Shown: positions 25,119-36,918 of the stretch, piece after piece
Numbering within the stretch: position 1 is the stretch's first letter
Layout: every line of letters begins with the position of its first letter
Assembly: GCA_030159075.1 (NCBI GenBank)
Contig: BROG01000970.1
Location: 1 to 64,000, forward strand
DNA from: Atrina japonica
Taxonomy: Eukaryota; Mollusca; Bivalvia; Pterioida; Pinnidae
Length of the DNA: 64,000 nucleotides
Direction: 5' to 3'
Notes under the pieces: model-generated
Seen by the model: only the letters and a program-made list of their open reading frames with translations
What the model was told of the DNA's origin: nothing
Databases searched by the model: none
Made by a program: the position numbers and the translations under genes

Positions 25119-25774
25119 ATTACAAATAGCAAAAATTCAGCACCATATATTTCAGCCAGGAAACCCGCGGTAGCTTTTAATGTCTTAAGAGGTCTGTAAA
25201 CATAGATGTGGCTTGGAAATGGTAACATGTATGGAGAGTGAAAATAGGCAAAATTTGCCACATGTAATTTCCAGCTTCGATTGGATTTAGTTGTATAAAA
25301 TGGTGTCAACTAAATGTGGCATACTTCTGCCATCTACATGCAAGTTGTTTTCCCAATGATTATGTTGACATGCAAGATAAAAATAAGAAACAAAAGCAAA
25401 AAAAAGTTTGTTTATGCCCACATATGACATTTATGTCAATATGCAAGATAAATATGTTAACATGCAAATAATTATGTTAACATGTAACTTATTCATGTCA
25501 ACATGCAACTTATATCTTGCATGTTGACATAAATAAGTTGCATGGGTTGATTTGTTAAATAACCAAGCACAAGAAATGGTATGGATAATGCGTACTTTAC
25601 TGAATGTTCAGAAGATAGGAATTGTAATGCTATTATTAAAAAAAATTTGGTCAGAAAAAGTGGGGGCCGCCCCCTGCCCCCCCCCCCCCCCCGCTCCCTA
25701 CGCCTATGTATTTTCTATAATGAACTGAAAAAAGGTCAAAGGTCAAGGTCAAAAGGTAAAAAAATGTACCAAAA

Positions 25775-25848
25775 GGACTATCGAACCGTCGGACTATCGG
25801 ACCGTCGGACTATCGAACCGTCGGACTATCGAACCGTCGGACTATCGG
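25775..25848. repeat. 15-bp tandem array (accgtcggactatcg), right
   Basis: Four to five units in inverse orientation to 24476-24520. Confidence 0.85.
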
Positions 25849-25985
25849 GATGTCCCCGTTTGGGTGCCGCTCAAAGCCCCAGTGGGTCCAGGGCAAAGAC
25901 CAGGTTGGGGTTCAGGTTGGCCAAGCCCCCTGGCCCTGACGGAAAACGGTTTTCAGCATTTCAGATGCAATTTTTAAAATTTGAT

Positions 25986-27900
25986 GTAGATCTAGATCTA
26001 GATCTAAACAAAACATAAAATTTACTAATTATTTTCAATATTTTTTAGTGGAAAAATAATATGTAGGCAGGTGCCTACAGTGGTCAACGGCAGCTACGCC
26101 CCTGTTTTATAGAAACATTAAATTATCTTAAAATCTAGGCATCTGTTTGTGTTTCCACTGACTGCTTTAGTAGTTTAGAACTGGAGTCAACTGAGCTGAA
26201 ATGTTTATTAAGCATCAATGTTTACATAGACCTATATAGAATGTGTAAAATTATGTAAACAAAAAGATACAAAGTAATATTTTCATCACCCAGAGCAGGT
26301 GTCTTTCGGCGGGGACAGTTAAAGGGGCCTATTTAAAAATTTTATGAGGGGATTTCGCAAACCACGTTCCTGATGACGAAGTTGACACTCCCATGACATA
26401 AGCGCCATTCTTGAGTCTAGGGAAAACTTACATCGGTCGATTTCGTGCAAGTAGCAAGCTAGAAAATCTGTGTTTGGTATTATAGGAGTCAAGACATATT
26501 TATCTACAACCTATTGCTTGCAGTTTTGGACTTGTAGATAAAATCCAAAATGAAAACAACCATAGACCTCTACTTCAACATCAAGCAGAAAATGGAGGGA
26601 AGCCATAGATTCCACAGTCAACATTTTGGAGGTATTTTTTACATATTAATTTAGATCTAGATTTTTTTCAGACCTAACATCTGCTCCAGTATCTTAGGGG
26701 TGGATCTATAATTTTCATTTGTACATTCAAATATAAATCTAGTTATTGCTTGGGGCCGGACTAGACTTAGGTTAATACTAGTAATAGATTCTAGGCCTAC
26801 GCTACAGTATGCAGATCTACAGGAGGGTGACAAAAGTAAAGTGAGGAAACTTCTAGATTCAAGATCAGTATAATTCATATAAAACCATATTTTTCAAATA
26901 GATTCTAGATATTAAAATTACAACGTCAACTAGATTCTATTCAATTTCAAAATAGATCTACAATTTTTACTACAGTGTATAATAATACTTTAATAGTCTT
27001 GAATTTTCAGCGTGTTTTTACATTTTCATTGTTACATTTATATAGAATAAGATCAAACCAATATAGACTAGACTACGGATGAGTTTTGCAAGAGACAAAA
27101 TTTCAATGTCTCTTTTGAAATTGTAACATAGATCTACATCTAAATAATTCAATTTCCTATTAAAATTACTAGATAACAAAAAAAAAAAAAAAAATAAAGG
27201 AAGAAAGAAAGAAAAAAAATAACATGAGTAAATGCACAATAAATAAATATACAATAAATGTTATATATATATATATATATAACATTTATTGTGCATTTTC
27301 TCATGTTATTTTTCTTTCTTTCTTTCTTTTATTTTTTTATTTTTTTTGTTATCTATATATATATATATAGATCTAGAGGTTTTGGGCATACATCTAAAAA
27401 TGATAGCATTGGTGTGGCAGTGTATTAGTATCACCCTACTAGGCTAGAAATAGTCTTTATTCAAATATAGATCTTAAAATCTATAGAGGAAATAATTTTA
27501 AAAATCCCCACTTTTGTCATATATAAAATGATGAATGTAGATGATAAACTCTTGTCAAATAAATTAGTTTGGGACACATTGAACCAATATATGAAGGACT
27601 TGATATTTACAGAGATCTGCAAAATGCATTGGGACATTATTATTATTTCAATAGAATTTATATATTTTAAATTTTCATATAAAACCACATATTTTTTAAT
27701 ATTTTAATTTACATAGAATGTAGACCAATCTACATAGCCTGAATGTTTAACAGATATTTTGTTTATCTATTTTAAAAAAAAAAAAAAAAGTTATCAGTTT
27801 AAACATTTCAGCTTTGAATGTATCTTTTTTTGTATAAAGATAGATCTTCATTGTAATTTGAACATCTAATGTATAATTTTCAGATGACTCTGGTTAGTCT
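25986..27900. other. Gene-free stretch enriched in AGATCT/CTAGA motifs
   Basis: Unusual local density of tagatctaga, gattctag and agatctac variants, starting with a gatctagatctagatc run at 25988. No supported coding frame or splice structure. Confidence 0.5.
27171..27354. repeat. Large palindrome with (TA)n centre
   Basis: agataacaaaaaaa, gaaagaaagaaa, ataacatgag and atgcacaataaa on the left are mirrored on the right almost base for base, around a (TA)10 core. Arms of about 75-85 bp. Confidence 0.85.
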
Positions 27901-28149
27901 ACATGTACCCAATTCCTACTTAAACAGTTAACATAAGTTTTGACAAAAAATTAGAAATGTCAACCTGACCAGTGAATTACTAAATTTCACTGGTCGTAAC
28001 AAAATGTTACTGGTCCTTATATAAATATTACTGAAAAATAAAAACAAGGGTGAGTAAAATTTCAGAACTACTGGCCCAAATGATACAGTGGTGGCCTGAA
28101 TATTTTGGACAAATATCATTGTAAAAAGTAAAGAAAAACACAAAGGAGG

Positions 28150-29990
28150 ACCAGCAATTTATTATTCCTACACTGGTGAAAAACAAACACTAAGTCAGTT
28201 ATAAACGACAATTTTAATGCACATTAAAAGGATATAACGATGTCGTAATGTCGAAAATGGGTCCAAATGTGAATTTAACGTTACAGTTTTAAAATAAAAC
28301 AAATAAATATAAAATAGATCATTGGGTCGAACGTCCCCTATTCTATCCATTTACAAGCTCTTTTGAGTGAACACATCTTCTGTGGAATTTTAAACCTCAC
28401 AAGGAGTACGTGATACTCGCCGTCAGCCATGACAGGTCGATGTTTAATCACAAGTCCTCACATGATCAGACGTAATAATTTCTGCGCGTGGATAAGATAT
28501 AACTTTAATATTAACACAAAAAGAGGATTATGTCTTGTCTTAAATAAATGACGGCCGTGACATGAATTTAACAGGATGGTAGAATACTCGCCCAAACGTT
28601 TTATTTTGGGCTAGTAACTACACGCTTTGTCAGACTTTGATCAACTTCTGGTTGCCCAGACACCAAAGTGGTCACATCTGGCGAGGGCGACCGGTTTATT
28701 TCAGGCGCTGATTATTTTAAATCATCTGATTTTAACCAGCGTTTCCACAGAAATTAGCAGAAATCTTGATTGGCCACGAGGCCGCCATGTTTTACAATTA
28801 TCCGAGTCAATGACGCATTGGTAGGCCTACGTAAGTTCAAGCCTTTTTACTGACCTGGAACTAAAATAATAATAATAATAAAAAAACGCACACGCACAGA
28901 AGTAACAAAATCCGGATTTGCTGACGCAAACTTTGACCGGTCGATTGTACCGATTATTTGACAAATTTCACCGGACTTTTGTCAAATTTATCGGTTTTGC
29001 CGGTAAGCCCGACGGATTTCAAAAACTCTGTGTTAGTAGTATAAAGCATCATACCAAATATGGTTAAAATCCGAACAATGAAATTTATCTGACGGAAAAG
29101 CAGACAACCCCAAAAGAAAAACAGCAACAACAACATGACCTCCCTCCTCAATCAATGACCTCGGGACATAAACAGCCTGGGGATTATATGTCATTCAAAT
29201 AAGTGGATAACTGGAAATTGGAATTAAAAATATCCGTAAACAACCAGTCGAATTTGAATAGCATTTGCCTGGCTGGGAAAATTGATAATTTTATTAGGCG
29301 TGATGTGCTGGGATTTCCCCACAGTTCAATGTAGATGACAATACTGACGACGATATCGTGAAAATATTTGAGCATCGCAATATCGCCGCCCCAGCAGAAA
29401 AAAAGTCTCTATGTATTTGGGCTACTTCAACGTATACTAAATCACATACACGGTTGTGATATTCTGTACTCCACAAAAATAAAGCTTTTTTATTTTATTT
29501 GTTTGTTTGTTTGTTCTTTTTTTTTTACACTTTATTTTATTTTGTGTCAGTAATATTGTGCATCGTTGTAAAACCACAGTCCGTAATCGCTATGTTCATA
29601 CATGTACATGTATATCGATTCCGGACCGTGTTTTAGGAGATGCGGTATCTGTAGCAAGAGAACTGCCGAATTTGTTCTTGTGGAATATAGCGATATTATC
29701 GAGACGAAATCGACAAAATAAGTCGATATTGCGATGCGTATTTTAATCACGGCAACAGCTTTAGAACTTACAAATGTTTTTCATTTGATCTCAACGGGTG
29801 ATTTTTTAATGCTTGGTATCAAACACCCGCCGACACGGTCAATTTCGGAAAGTGTAAATTCTTTATTTACATGAATGTTTGGCATTTTGTTGATCATTCT
29901 TCTGTTACATTTTCAGGCGTTTCTTCAGCTTATATAGTTGCTGGTCCCTTCAATGGACCCAAACTAGCCGGAGAAATAAAATAAACAAAG
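28150..29990. other. No gene recognised
   Basis: Contains a (TAA)n patch at 28867 and an inverted pair atcgcaatatcg (29374)/cgatattgcgat (29723). 28380-28830 is less AT-rich, but no exon chain could be supported. Confidence 0.4.
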
Positions 29991-30012
29991 AAATTTAATA
30001 GTCAATGTATAT

Positions 30013-30182
30013 ACAGTAAAACCTCCCCTAACGACCACTCACGCAGTTTAAGACCATGGATATTATTGCTGTTTCTTAAAAAAAAAAAATGGAAAAAAAT
30101 ACATGCTCTCACCTCGTTGGCCTTGTTTGTGGGTCATTTAGTTAGGTGGTCTTAAATTATATAAGCAAGGTGAAACTGTATA
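30013..30182. mobile_element. MITE-like element with cagtaaaacct/gtgaaactgta ends
   Basis: tacagtaaaacctcccctaa at left and aaggtgaaactgtata at right are imperfect inverted ends of the type seen at 8589 and 46245. Confidence 0.5.
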
Positions 30183-30894
30183 TTTTTTTTAATAAAGGGC
30201 TAGATATTATAGGCGATTGCAGGATTTTAGGTTAGAGGGGGCGTGCTTTTGGTTTTCACAGTGCCTTACTATGCGGATCTAAATTTTGTTCAGGGGTGGG
30301 GTGAGGGTAACAGAATTATACTAGACTGTTATAATAGAAGCCTTATTGGACATATTTTGTTATACAAATTGTTGGATAAATTGTGAGGCAATAATTCATT
30401 TGAGATTATAGGGAATCGTACTTATTTAAAAAAATTAATTATGAAATTTGGAAGCTTTCCAGACAAGATCTAACTAGAAGTCCCCATGCTTTGAGGGTAG
30501 TAAATGTAGAGTATCGTCGCCGAGCGGAGCGACGCGCGAAAATTACTCGAAATTGTTATTAATTTTCCGGCATTTTACCTAAAAATCAAAGGTTTTACAC
30601 CTATTTTTCGCTGCGTTTCATCCTGAATCCTTTCCTGGTCACGACACATAATACGAAGTGTTGGGTCGTAATGGGGTCTGGTTTTAAACATCTTTCAGAA
30701 AACACTTGGAATTTGTAAGTCCGTAGGTCTACGTATTTTCCTGCTTCCAGACGGAAAATACGCCTGGATTCCGCTAATAAATCACACTGATTATCCTTCT
30801 CAAAAGAAGGTTGATTTAGCAAAAAAGTAAAATAAAATTGGGACATAATTTCGGCCTAATTATTAATAGCCTCCAGACACTGAATTATGACCTC

Positions 30895-31990
30895 TTTATA
30901 CTTAAAGGGACATTTTATTCTTTTATACTACTTAGATTGATAAACAATAACAAAAAAAAGAGATATACAAAGGCATAAAAAAATTCTTAAATTCCTATAT
31001 AATTTGTGAAAATTGCTTGAGAAACCCAAGTTTGGCACTTGATTAACTCAACCTTACTTTTTCTATATGAATACCACACTGGACCTGACCTTATTTTCAC
31101 AACGGTGATATAGGACTATAAGATTTTTTAGGCCTGTGTAACGATGATATAGGAATATAAGATTTTTTAGGCCTGTGTAACGATGATATAGGAATATAAG
31201 ATTTTTTAGGCCTGTGTAACGATGATATAGGAATATAAGATTTTTTAGGCCTGTGTAAAGGTGATATAGGAATATAAGATTTTTTAGGCCTGTGTAACGG
31301 TGATGTAGCAATATAAGATTTTTTAGGCCTGTGTAACGGTGATATAGGAATATAAGATTTTTTAGGCCCGTGTAACGATGATATAGGAATATAAGATTTT
31401 TTAGGCCTGTGTAACGGTGATATAGGAATATAAGTTTTTTTTATGTCTGTGTAAAGGTGATATAGGAATATAAGATTTTTTATGTCTGTGTAAAGGTGAT
31501 ATAGGAATATAAGATTTTTTATGTCTGTGTAAAGGTGATATAGGAATATAAGATTTTTTAGGCCTGTGTAAAGGTGATATAGGAATATAAGATTTTTTAT
31601 GTCTGTGTAAAGGTGATATAGGAATACATGTATAAGATTTTTTAGGCCTGTGTAAAGGTGATATAGGAATATAAGATTTTTTATGTCTGTGTAAAGGTGA
31701 TATAGGAATATAAGATTTTTTATGTCTGTGTAAAGGTGATATAGGAATATAAGTTTTTTTTATGTCTGTGTAACGATGATATAGGAATATAAGATTTTTT
31801 ATGTCTGTGTAAAGGTGATATAGGAATATAAGATTTTTTATGTATGTGTAAAGGTGATATAGGAATATAAGATTTTTTATGTCTGTGTATAGCTTTTATT
31901 TTTTATTGTATATCAAGTACAAGTAGTAAAAGTCGAAAAAAATCGAAATAATGTTGCGGGGCAAACACAGCTAATGCACGTTTAAAAAAA
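30895..31990. mobile_element. Element family E with an expanded 39-bp internal array
   Basis: Flanks ttagattgataaacaataac on the left and gtacaagtagtaaaagtcg on the right match a compact copy at 35990-36260, which has only one equivalent of the array unit. Confidence 0.65.
31100..31895. repeat. 39-bp minisatellite, about 20 copies
   Basis: Unit ggtgatataggaatataaga then ttttttaggcctgtgtaac, with two main variants (aggcctg and atgtctg) in blocks. Confidence 0.93.
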
Positions 31991-31999
31991 AAATCATTG

Positions 32000-33330
32000 A
32001 TAGATTAATTTAACTTGAAATGGAAGTGGAAATTGATGATGACTATAGGTGGTTCGGGAGTAAGCTCCCGAGATAAAATTTTGCATAATCCAATTAATTA
32101 GACGCCCGATGAGGTATTTTCTAGCTTCCAGACACAAAACAGTTTCCGTCCCGTAGTCCTTCAAATTGTATATTTACATTTTTGATTTTCTTGAAATGCA
32201 GCAGTTTGATTGTAAAAATATTAAATAAATATATTATATAACAAAAGAAATGAAAAAGAAAATAGAAAATGTAAATATCGCCTTCTGATGTAGTTTGTTA
32301 TTGTACTACGTTTGCCCCGTGGTCCAGGGCATTTCTCCAGAAATGCACAGAGAGTTACTTTTAACATTGCGACACGTTTTTATCCCAACAATGCATTAAA
32401 TTGACAGACTAATTTTTCACAAAAAAAACTTGATTTTCAACGAACACAAATGTTCCAAGAGCAATTTAAGTGGGGTCCAGAAAATTTTTATTTAAAAAGA
32501 TCTGGAAAGCTTTTTCTGGATTCTGGGCGTGCTTAATCCGCCAGTGGAAACGGATATTTCTGACACGGGAATCGCCGATACCCTGTGTAATGGTTATATA
32601 GTAAACGAGAAGGAGTCGTGTTTACTAAGTAACGTAATACACGGTGGATATGATCTAGATTAACTTATGCTGGCCGCTACTTTTATCAATGACCAAATTT
32701 ACTCTGATGAGAATATCAATGCGCTTACAAAATTAGTTACTGACTAGTGGACACAGTGGATTTGATAATATAAATAATGATTTATTATCAAAGTATTGAA
32801 ACAATATTTTGGTGATCTGTATTTGAAATAAGTTTGCAATTCTAGACACTGAAAAATGGTTTGATGTGTGATCTGTTACAAATGATGTTTTTTTTAACAT
32901 TGTTTGAAGTAAATTTAATTGTAGATTATGTTTAAAAGTAATTACCAAGGAATGACTCTAATAACCCACACACGACACACTCGTGAGATTCGCTAATCTC
33001 GCACCTGCTGCCTGGGATAGACGGATCTCGTCTTTTATCGGAACTAGATTCTTTTATTCTCACATGAGCACGTGACCCTATATAATAACTGATGATATAA
33101 TAATAACCCGATGATATTTTCTTTTCTAAACCCACCCCCACCCTGCTTTAATAGCTCCAGTCATTTATTATTTTCACGGTAAAGACTTTTTTTAATAAAA
33201 TTCAATGTCCTCCAAAGTGAAGTATCGTTATGCGAAAAAAAACCCAGTAAAACACTCAATATTCACAAATTTTCAGCCCCTTGGCCTTTAACAAGTGAAA
33301 GACGACAATATGTTACACTAGTTACATAGT
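32000..33330. other. No gene recognised
   Basis: Dispersed-repeat fragments (cttaatccgccagtgg at 32533) and AT-rich sequence; no coding evidence. Confidence 0.4.
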
Positions 33331-33338
33331 TTTAAGCC

Positions 33339-33386
33339 TGCACAATACACAGCTTCATGGCAAAAAATGAAGCTGTGTATTGTGCA
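33339..33386. repeat. Perfect 20-bp-arm hairpin
   Basis: tgcacaatacacagcttcat and its exact reverse complement flank an 8-base loop. Shape and size are reminiscent of a small-RNA precursor or a short foldback; nothing else supports an RNA gene. Confidence 0.85.
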
Positions 33387-33550
33387 ACGATTGGTCAGTC
33401 CCATGACAATTAGGACTAAAACTTAGAACTGATTTAGGCCTTAAGACTTTTTGTAAAACGAGCCCCACGACTTTCCCGACCGTCACCACAGTAATGTTAT
33501 AGTATGACCCTGAAACAGCCTTGATTCATTTGTGATTTACTATATATAGG

Positions 33551-33815
33551 GGCTTCTATGTGGTTAGAGCTTTGAACCATGAAGTTTAACTTCTGGTCTG
33601 AACCATGAAGTCTAACTTCTGGTCAGGACAGGTTTAAACCCCGCTGGAACATACGCTAATTTTTGTGAGAAAGTTTGCCAGTTTTCTTGCGGAAGATCGG
33701 TGGTCACTTCCCGGGTACATCGCAACTGGGCACTCGAACTTCTCTCCTCTGACATTACAAACTGGCCACCACCATATATCTGGAAAAAAAAATTGAGAGT
33801 GGCGTAAAACACTTC
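33551..33815 (+). mobile_element. SINE family 1, diverged copy
   Basis: ggggcttctatgtggttaga head remnant, ccagttttcttgcggaagat, and gagagtggcgtaaaac tail. ttgaaccatgaagt(t/c)taact is duplicated within the head. Confidence 0.65.
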
Positions 33816-34374
33816 AAAATTAAAGAAAAAAAAATTATGTTTAGTGCTTGCTGAAGTGCATAGACGTAATATGTTTTAATACTCGCGAATGGATTGTATA
33901 AAACGGCGATATATGACAGATACATGTATTTTGTCACAATTGCAGTACCAAATTAATAAATTACGCATATTAGCATCATTTTCTGTTAGGAAAGGATCGA
34001 TAACAGGGGTATAGCTAGGAGGATATTCAAGTGTAGGTAAGGCTCTAACCACAGAGAAGCCCTTAATTATAGTAAGGAAAGGCACCATGTTCAAGGAGAG
34101 GGGTCTGGGGGACACTGAAGGCCCTCAGTGGGTCCAGTGCAGAACCCCTCCGGAAGCTCAAAGGCCATTGTGCTTTTGTCTCAGCTTTTTACAATACAAA
34201 AATGGACTTTTAAAAGGATGGGCATTGTAGAGACTTTAAAATGTCAACCAATACCTTAATGAGGACAGATTTGTTTGATATTTATAGCTTCTTTTTAATT
34301 TTATAATCGTCATTTCTATTTTTTAAAAATCAAATTTGAGTGTAGGCACGTGCATTACGTAGCTACGCCACTAG

Positions 34375-34905
34375 GTAAGCTAGGTATGGGAGAATTTTTA
34401 TTCCATGGAAAGGATAAGCTGGGCATGGCCCTGCATAGAAAGGGTAAGCCGAGTATAAGGCAATTTCTCCTGCATGGAAAGGAAAAGCTGGGTATAGAAA
34501 AATGTCTTCTCCATGGAAAGGGTAAGTTGGGCATGACCTTGAATAGAAAGGGTAAGCTGGGCATGACTTTAAATAGAAAGGTTAAGTTGGGCATGACCTT
34601 GAATAGAAAGGGTAAGCTGGGCATGACCTTGAATAGAAAGAGTAAGTTGGGCATGACCTTGAATAGAAAGGGTAAGTTTGGCATGACCTTGAATAGAAAG
34701 GGTAAGCTGGGCAATACTTTGAATAGAAAGGTTAAGTTGGGCATGACCTTGAATAGAAAGGGTAAGCTGGGCATGACCTTGAATAGAAATAGTAAGCTGG
34801 GCATGACCTTGAATAGAAAGGGTAAGCTGGTCATGAGCTTGAATAGAAAGGGTAAGTTGGGCATGACATTGCATGGAAAGGGTAAGCTGAGTATAAGATA
34901 ATTTC
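34375..34905. repeat. 30-bp minisatellite, about 15 copies
   Basis: Unit ggtaagctgggcatgacctt then gaatagaaag. Because 30 is a multiple of three, several frames on both strands stay open (for example KGKLGMTLNR repeats, 183 codons from 34350); I regard these as by-products. Confidence 0.93.
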
Positions 34906-35400
34906 TCCTGCATGGAAAGAATAAGCTTGGTTTTGGTAAAATTACTCCTGCATTGAAAGGGTAAGCTGGGTTTTGTAGAATTTTTTTTTTGCATGGAAAA
35001 GGTAATATCTCTGGGTATGGGATACTTTTTTCTGCATGGATAGGGTAAGCTGGGTATGGGAAAATTTATCTTGCATGGAAAGGATAAGCTGGGTATGGGA
35101 TAATTTCTCCTGTATGGAAAGGGTAAGCTGGTTATGGGAGAATTTTACCTGCACTGAAAGGGTAAGATGGATAGGGGAGAATTTCTCCTGCATGGAAAGA
35201 ATAAGTTTGGTAAGGGGAAGTTTCTTTTGCATGGGAAATGTAAGCTTAGCAGAGAGAATTTCTTCTGCATGTAAAGAGGAAGCTAGGTATGGGGTATTTT
35301 CTTCTGCATGGAAATAGTAAGCTGGGTATGGGATATTTTCTCCTGCATGGAATGGGTAAGCTGGGTATGGAAAAATGTGTTCTCCATGGAAAAGGTAAGT
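34905..35400. repeat. 39-bp derivative of the neighbouring minisatellite, about 11 copies
   Basis: Unit ggtaagctgggtatgggaga then atttctcctgcatggaaa, sharing ggtaagctggg and gcatggaaa with the first array but longer by nine bases. Confidence 0.88.
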
Positions 35401-35744
35401 GTGTAGAATTTCTTCTTAATTGAGCTAAGTCACTGATAGTAAGATAACACTCCTTAATTCCATTTTCGCGTAAATATCGTTTTTATTCTCAATCATTTAT
35501 ATTCTTACGTTACCTAGAAACACGTTAACAATAACGGGAATTTATCAATTTATTTCCGATGGAAACAATAAATTGAATGTCCATGGAATAACAAACTTAT
35601 AAACATGTATGAAAAAGGCAAATAGTCGAATAGTTATCACATGTATTCGAATACTGGTTTTTGATATTCATTTCAGCACCAGTATTTCACTACATATGTT
35701 TCAACATTTATTATGTTACCCGACTCGGATATGAACTAAAATAC

Positions 35745-35890
35745 TTCCGCTGTCATGTTCACCACCGATTTACTATCTGGGATACATACTCAACAATTTT
35801 CCAGTTATATGGTGCATGTCACTTTTTAATGGCGGAGGTGGTAACCCGGTTACATTGTATTCGGGAAGAGACCATCGGACTTCGCTTAGG
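35745..35890 (-). mobile_element. SINE family 1, fragment
   Basis: On the minus strand, cggttaccacctccgcc and the cagttatatggtgc/gcaccatataactg end correspond to the SINE body and 3' part. Confidence 0.5.
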
Positions 35891-35989
35891 TTCTGCGCTA
35901 ACCAGAAGTGAGAGACGGGATCGTTCAAAACGTGCTATTTGTAACACGTAATGATAAAAGGGGCATTAGCGGTTTTTTGGTTTTTTTTT

Positions 35990-36260
35990 TTTTAATGTTT
36001 TCCACTTTTTAACTACTTAGATTGGTATACAATAGCAAAAAAAAGAGGTAATACACAGGCATAAAAATTAATAAATTCCTATATATTTTTATGAAAATTG
36101 TTTTCAATTGCAATTTATTAACTCAACCTTACTGTTTGTATATGAATACGACACTGTACTACCTAACCTTATTTTCACAAAATATATAGACACAAAGTTT
36201 TTATGTCTGTGTATAGCTTTTAATTGTTATTGTACATAAAGTACAAGTAGTAAAAGTAGA
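35990..36260. repeat. Element family E, compact copy
   Basis: aactacttagattggtatac, aactcaaccttactgtttg and tatgtctgtgtatagctttt match the flanks of the 31-kb array. Confidence 0.65.
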
Positions 36261-36724
36261 AAAAAATATGTTGGTAAACACAGTTAATGTCCTTTAATAT
36301 TTTGACACCAGACTGCTTTCTTTAGATTTTAGGCGACACTGGTGTAAATATATCAGTATTTTAAAATAAACTGTAGTATTAAGGGTAAATCACGGATAAC
36401 ACAAGTAATGATAATTAATAGCCATGTCTGCTAATTAGGCGAATTCAGTAAATATGCTTACATGATAATTATAAACAACGCATATGCGACGACAGCGCCA
36501 CTTTATCTTTGCATCCACTTTCAGATTGCTAGCTGGATATGGCTAGTATTTCATCGTTTATCTAACTGAAAAGAAACTTGTTTAACGAAGGTGTCCCTGT
36601 AAATCTACTTGATTCCTCAAAGCAGAAATCCGTACATTGGCGGATCTATAGTGGAGGCTTTTACGAGGGTTGCAACCCTCGTTTGATACAAAATAATGCT
36701 AAGTTCATATTCTCTTTTCTACAG

Positions 36725-36918
36725 ATAATGATGAAGCTGTACCGGGTTTTACTTCCGATGGGAACAGTGACAGACTGGAGTCTGTATTATCCGACTCCTG
36801 TAACAACAGTCTCCAATTGGAGTCTCCGTTATCGTCATACGCAAACTCTGAAATAGACTTAACAGACTGGGACCATAATCATGACATCACTGAGGAGAAT
36901 TCTATTTCAAATGAACAG
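36725..36918 (+). CDS. First recognised exon of the bHLH-HMG-CW gene: acidic N-terminal region
   Basis: Acceptor ctacag ends at 36724 and the donor cag|gtacac follows 36918. The frame is open for 64 codons plus two bases completing a split codon (phase 1 in, phase 0 out). The peptide is rich in Ser, Asp, Asn and Glu (for example FTSDGNSDRLESVLSD and DLTDWDHNHDITEE) and contains no Met, so it cannot be the first coding exon. The 80 bases before it look like a dispersed-repeat fragment (ggcggatctatagtgg), and I could not place the upstream exon. Confidence 0.7.

Noticed and set aside
25581..26018. 145-codon plus-strand frame.
   Set aside because: Covers a poly-C MITE fragment and the 15-bp array; low-complexity, no domain.
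34350..34901. 183-codon repeat protein KGKLGMTLNR.
   Set aside because: A 30-bp minisatellite keeps all frames open; similar frames exist on the opposite strand, and no promoter or splice signals stand out. Kept only as a low-key finding.
36578..36856. 92-codon frame as first exon of the HMG-box gene.
   Set aside because: It begins at TTG, not ATG, and is in a different frame from the exon at 36725-36918, which fits the downstream phase; part of it is dispersed-repeat sequence.
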